A stretch of DNA of 64,000 nt from Salinibacterium amurskyense. Its GTDB lineage: Bacteria > Actinomycetota > Actinomycetes > Actinomycetales > Microbacteriaceae. The stretch's first letter is position 1. Every line of letters starts with the position of its first letter. Position numbers and translations under genes: made by a program. This document shows positions 63,823 through 64,000 of this stretch, piece after piece. The stretch is taken from assembly GCF_002797685.1 (NCBI RefSeq), contig NZ_PGFH01000001.1, positions 868,001 to 932,000 on the forward strand, in the 5' to 3' direction. The notes beneath the pieces are model-generated. The model did not search any database. It had not been told where the DNA came from and worked only from the letters and a program-made list of their open reading frames with translations.

Positions 63823-64000
63823 ATGAAGAAGAAAATGCTCGGCGCGGCAGCAGTCGCCGCAACATTTGCTCTCGCATTGACCGGTTGCACGACAGACTCC
63901 GGCAGCACTGACAGCAGCGGCGAGGACCTCATCGCCATCAACGTTGGCTACATCGACACCAGCATCAACGGCGTAGGCATTATTGCCGTCGCCAACGATC
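63823..64000 (+). CDS. ABC substrate-binding lipoprotein (3' end outside window)
   Basis: First 59 codons only. Signal peptide MKKKMLGAAAVAATFALALT and lipobox Cys22, then a Ser/Thr/Asp-rich linker and INVGYIDTSINGVGIIAVAN, which is the first strand of an NMT1/SsuA-like binding protein. ATG 63823 follows the ATPase by 38 bases with CAAGGACG upstream. It completes the transporter operon. Confidence 0.9.
   Translation, partial: MKKKMLGAAAVAATFALALTGCTTDSGSTDSSGEDLIAINVGYIDTSINGVGIIAVAND

Overview
The window is a gene-dense, high-GC chromosomal segment from an actinobacterium, most likely a member of the Microbacteriaceae (Salinibacterium/Leifsonia-like). The evidence is an orphan GlnR-type regulator, SenX3-RegX3, a SigK/RskA pair with an MPT70/83-like fasciclin lipoprotein and DipZ, two-domain MutT1, a FABP/nitrobindin protein, Stealth-type phosphotransferase, CarD, fused IspDF, and many start codons with a -10 box directly upstream and no leader. 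No phage, insertion sequence or CRISPR array is visible. One tRNA gene (Lys, anticodon TTT) is present. Species identity is inferred from protein character only.

Layout. 1-6.8 kb: one-carbon genes (glyA 3' part, folD), a degenerate galactokinase-fold protein, an aldose-epimerase, a ferritin-like/VIT fusion, an isochorismatase-fold hydrolase and small proteins. 6.9-17 kb: Stealth phosphotransferase, class III phosphodiesterase, an accessory patch (NERD protein, 1188-aa DUF4132 protein, WapI-type immunity-like protein) beside tRNA-Lys, and a Tat lipoprotein of the polyamine-binding type. 17.2-18.9 kb: sigK-rskA. 19-28.3 kb, all on the minus strand: glnR, ppk, mutT1-like, two tandem pstS genes, pstC, pstA, pstB. 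28.4-34 kb: small membrane proteins, nitrobindin-like, YgfZ, gpmA, phoU, and divergent senX3-regX3.

34-52 kb carries the conserved actinobacterial order lipoprotein | carD-ispDF ... cysS-rlmB. Between ispDF and cysS lies about 13 kb of polyol-metabolism genes: a glucitol-family PTS (IIC, IIBC, IIA, GutM), a DXR-II/DRL-family oxidoreductase, acetoin-dehydrogenase-type E1 alpha, E1 beta and E2, HPr, a galactitol-type PTS (IIC, IIB, IIA), a SorC-family regulator and a 3-hydroxyacyl-CoA-dehydrogenase-like enzyme. This is the most interesting part. I propose that the first half is a catabolic pathway for 2-C-methyl-D-erythritol or a similar branched polyol: PTS uptake gives methylerythritol 4-phosphate, the DRL enzyme running backwards gives 1-deoxyxylulose 5-phosphate (DXP), and the acetoin-dehydrogenase-like complex cleaves DXP to acetyl-CoA and glyceraldehyde 3-phosphate.

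52-64 kb: a trans-sulfuration PLP enzyme with a divergent Lrp regulator, a DUF4032 kinase-like protein, an MsiK/UgpC-type ATPase, a membrane-anchored DsbA-like protein, dipZ divergent from the fasciclin lipoprotein, a ROK regulator, and the start of an SsuABC/TauABC-like transporter that runs off the end. Two regions are tied together by regulation visible in the DNA: sigK-rskA (17 kb) and the fasciclin gene (60 kb) share the promoter CCAAAC-N16-CCGAAT. A direct-repeat PHO box before the proximal pstS has a near-identical half in the phoU/senX3 intergenic region.
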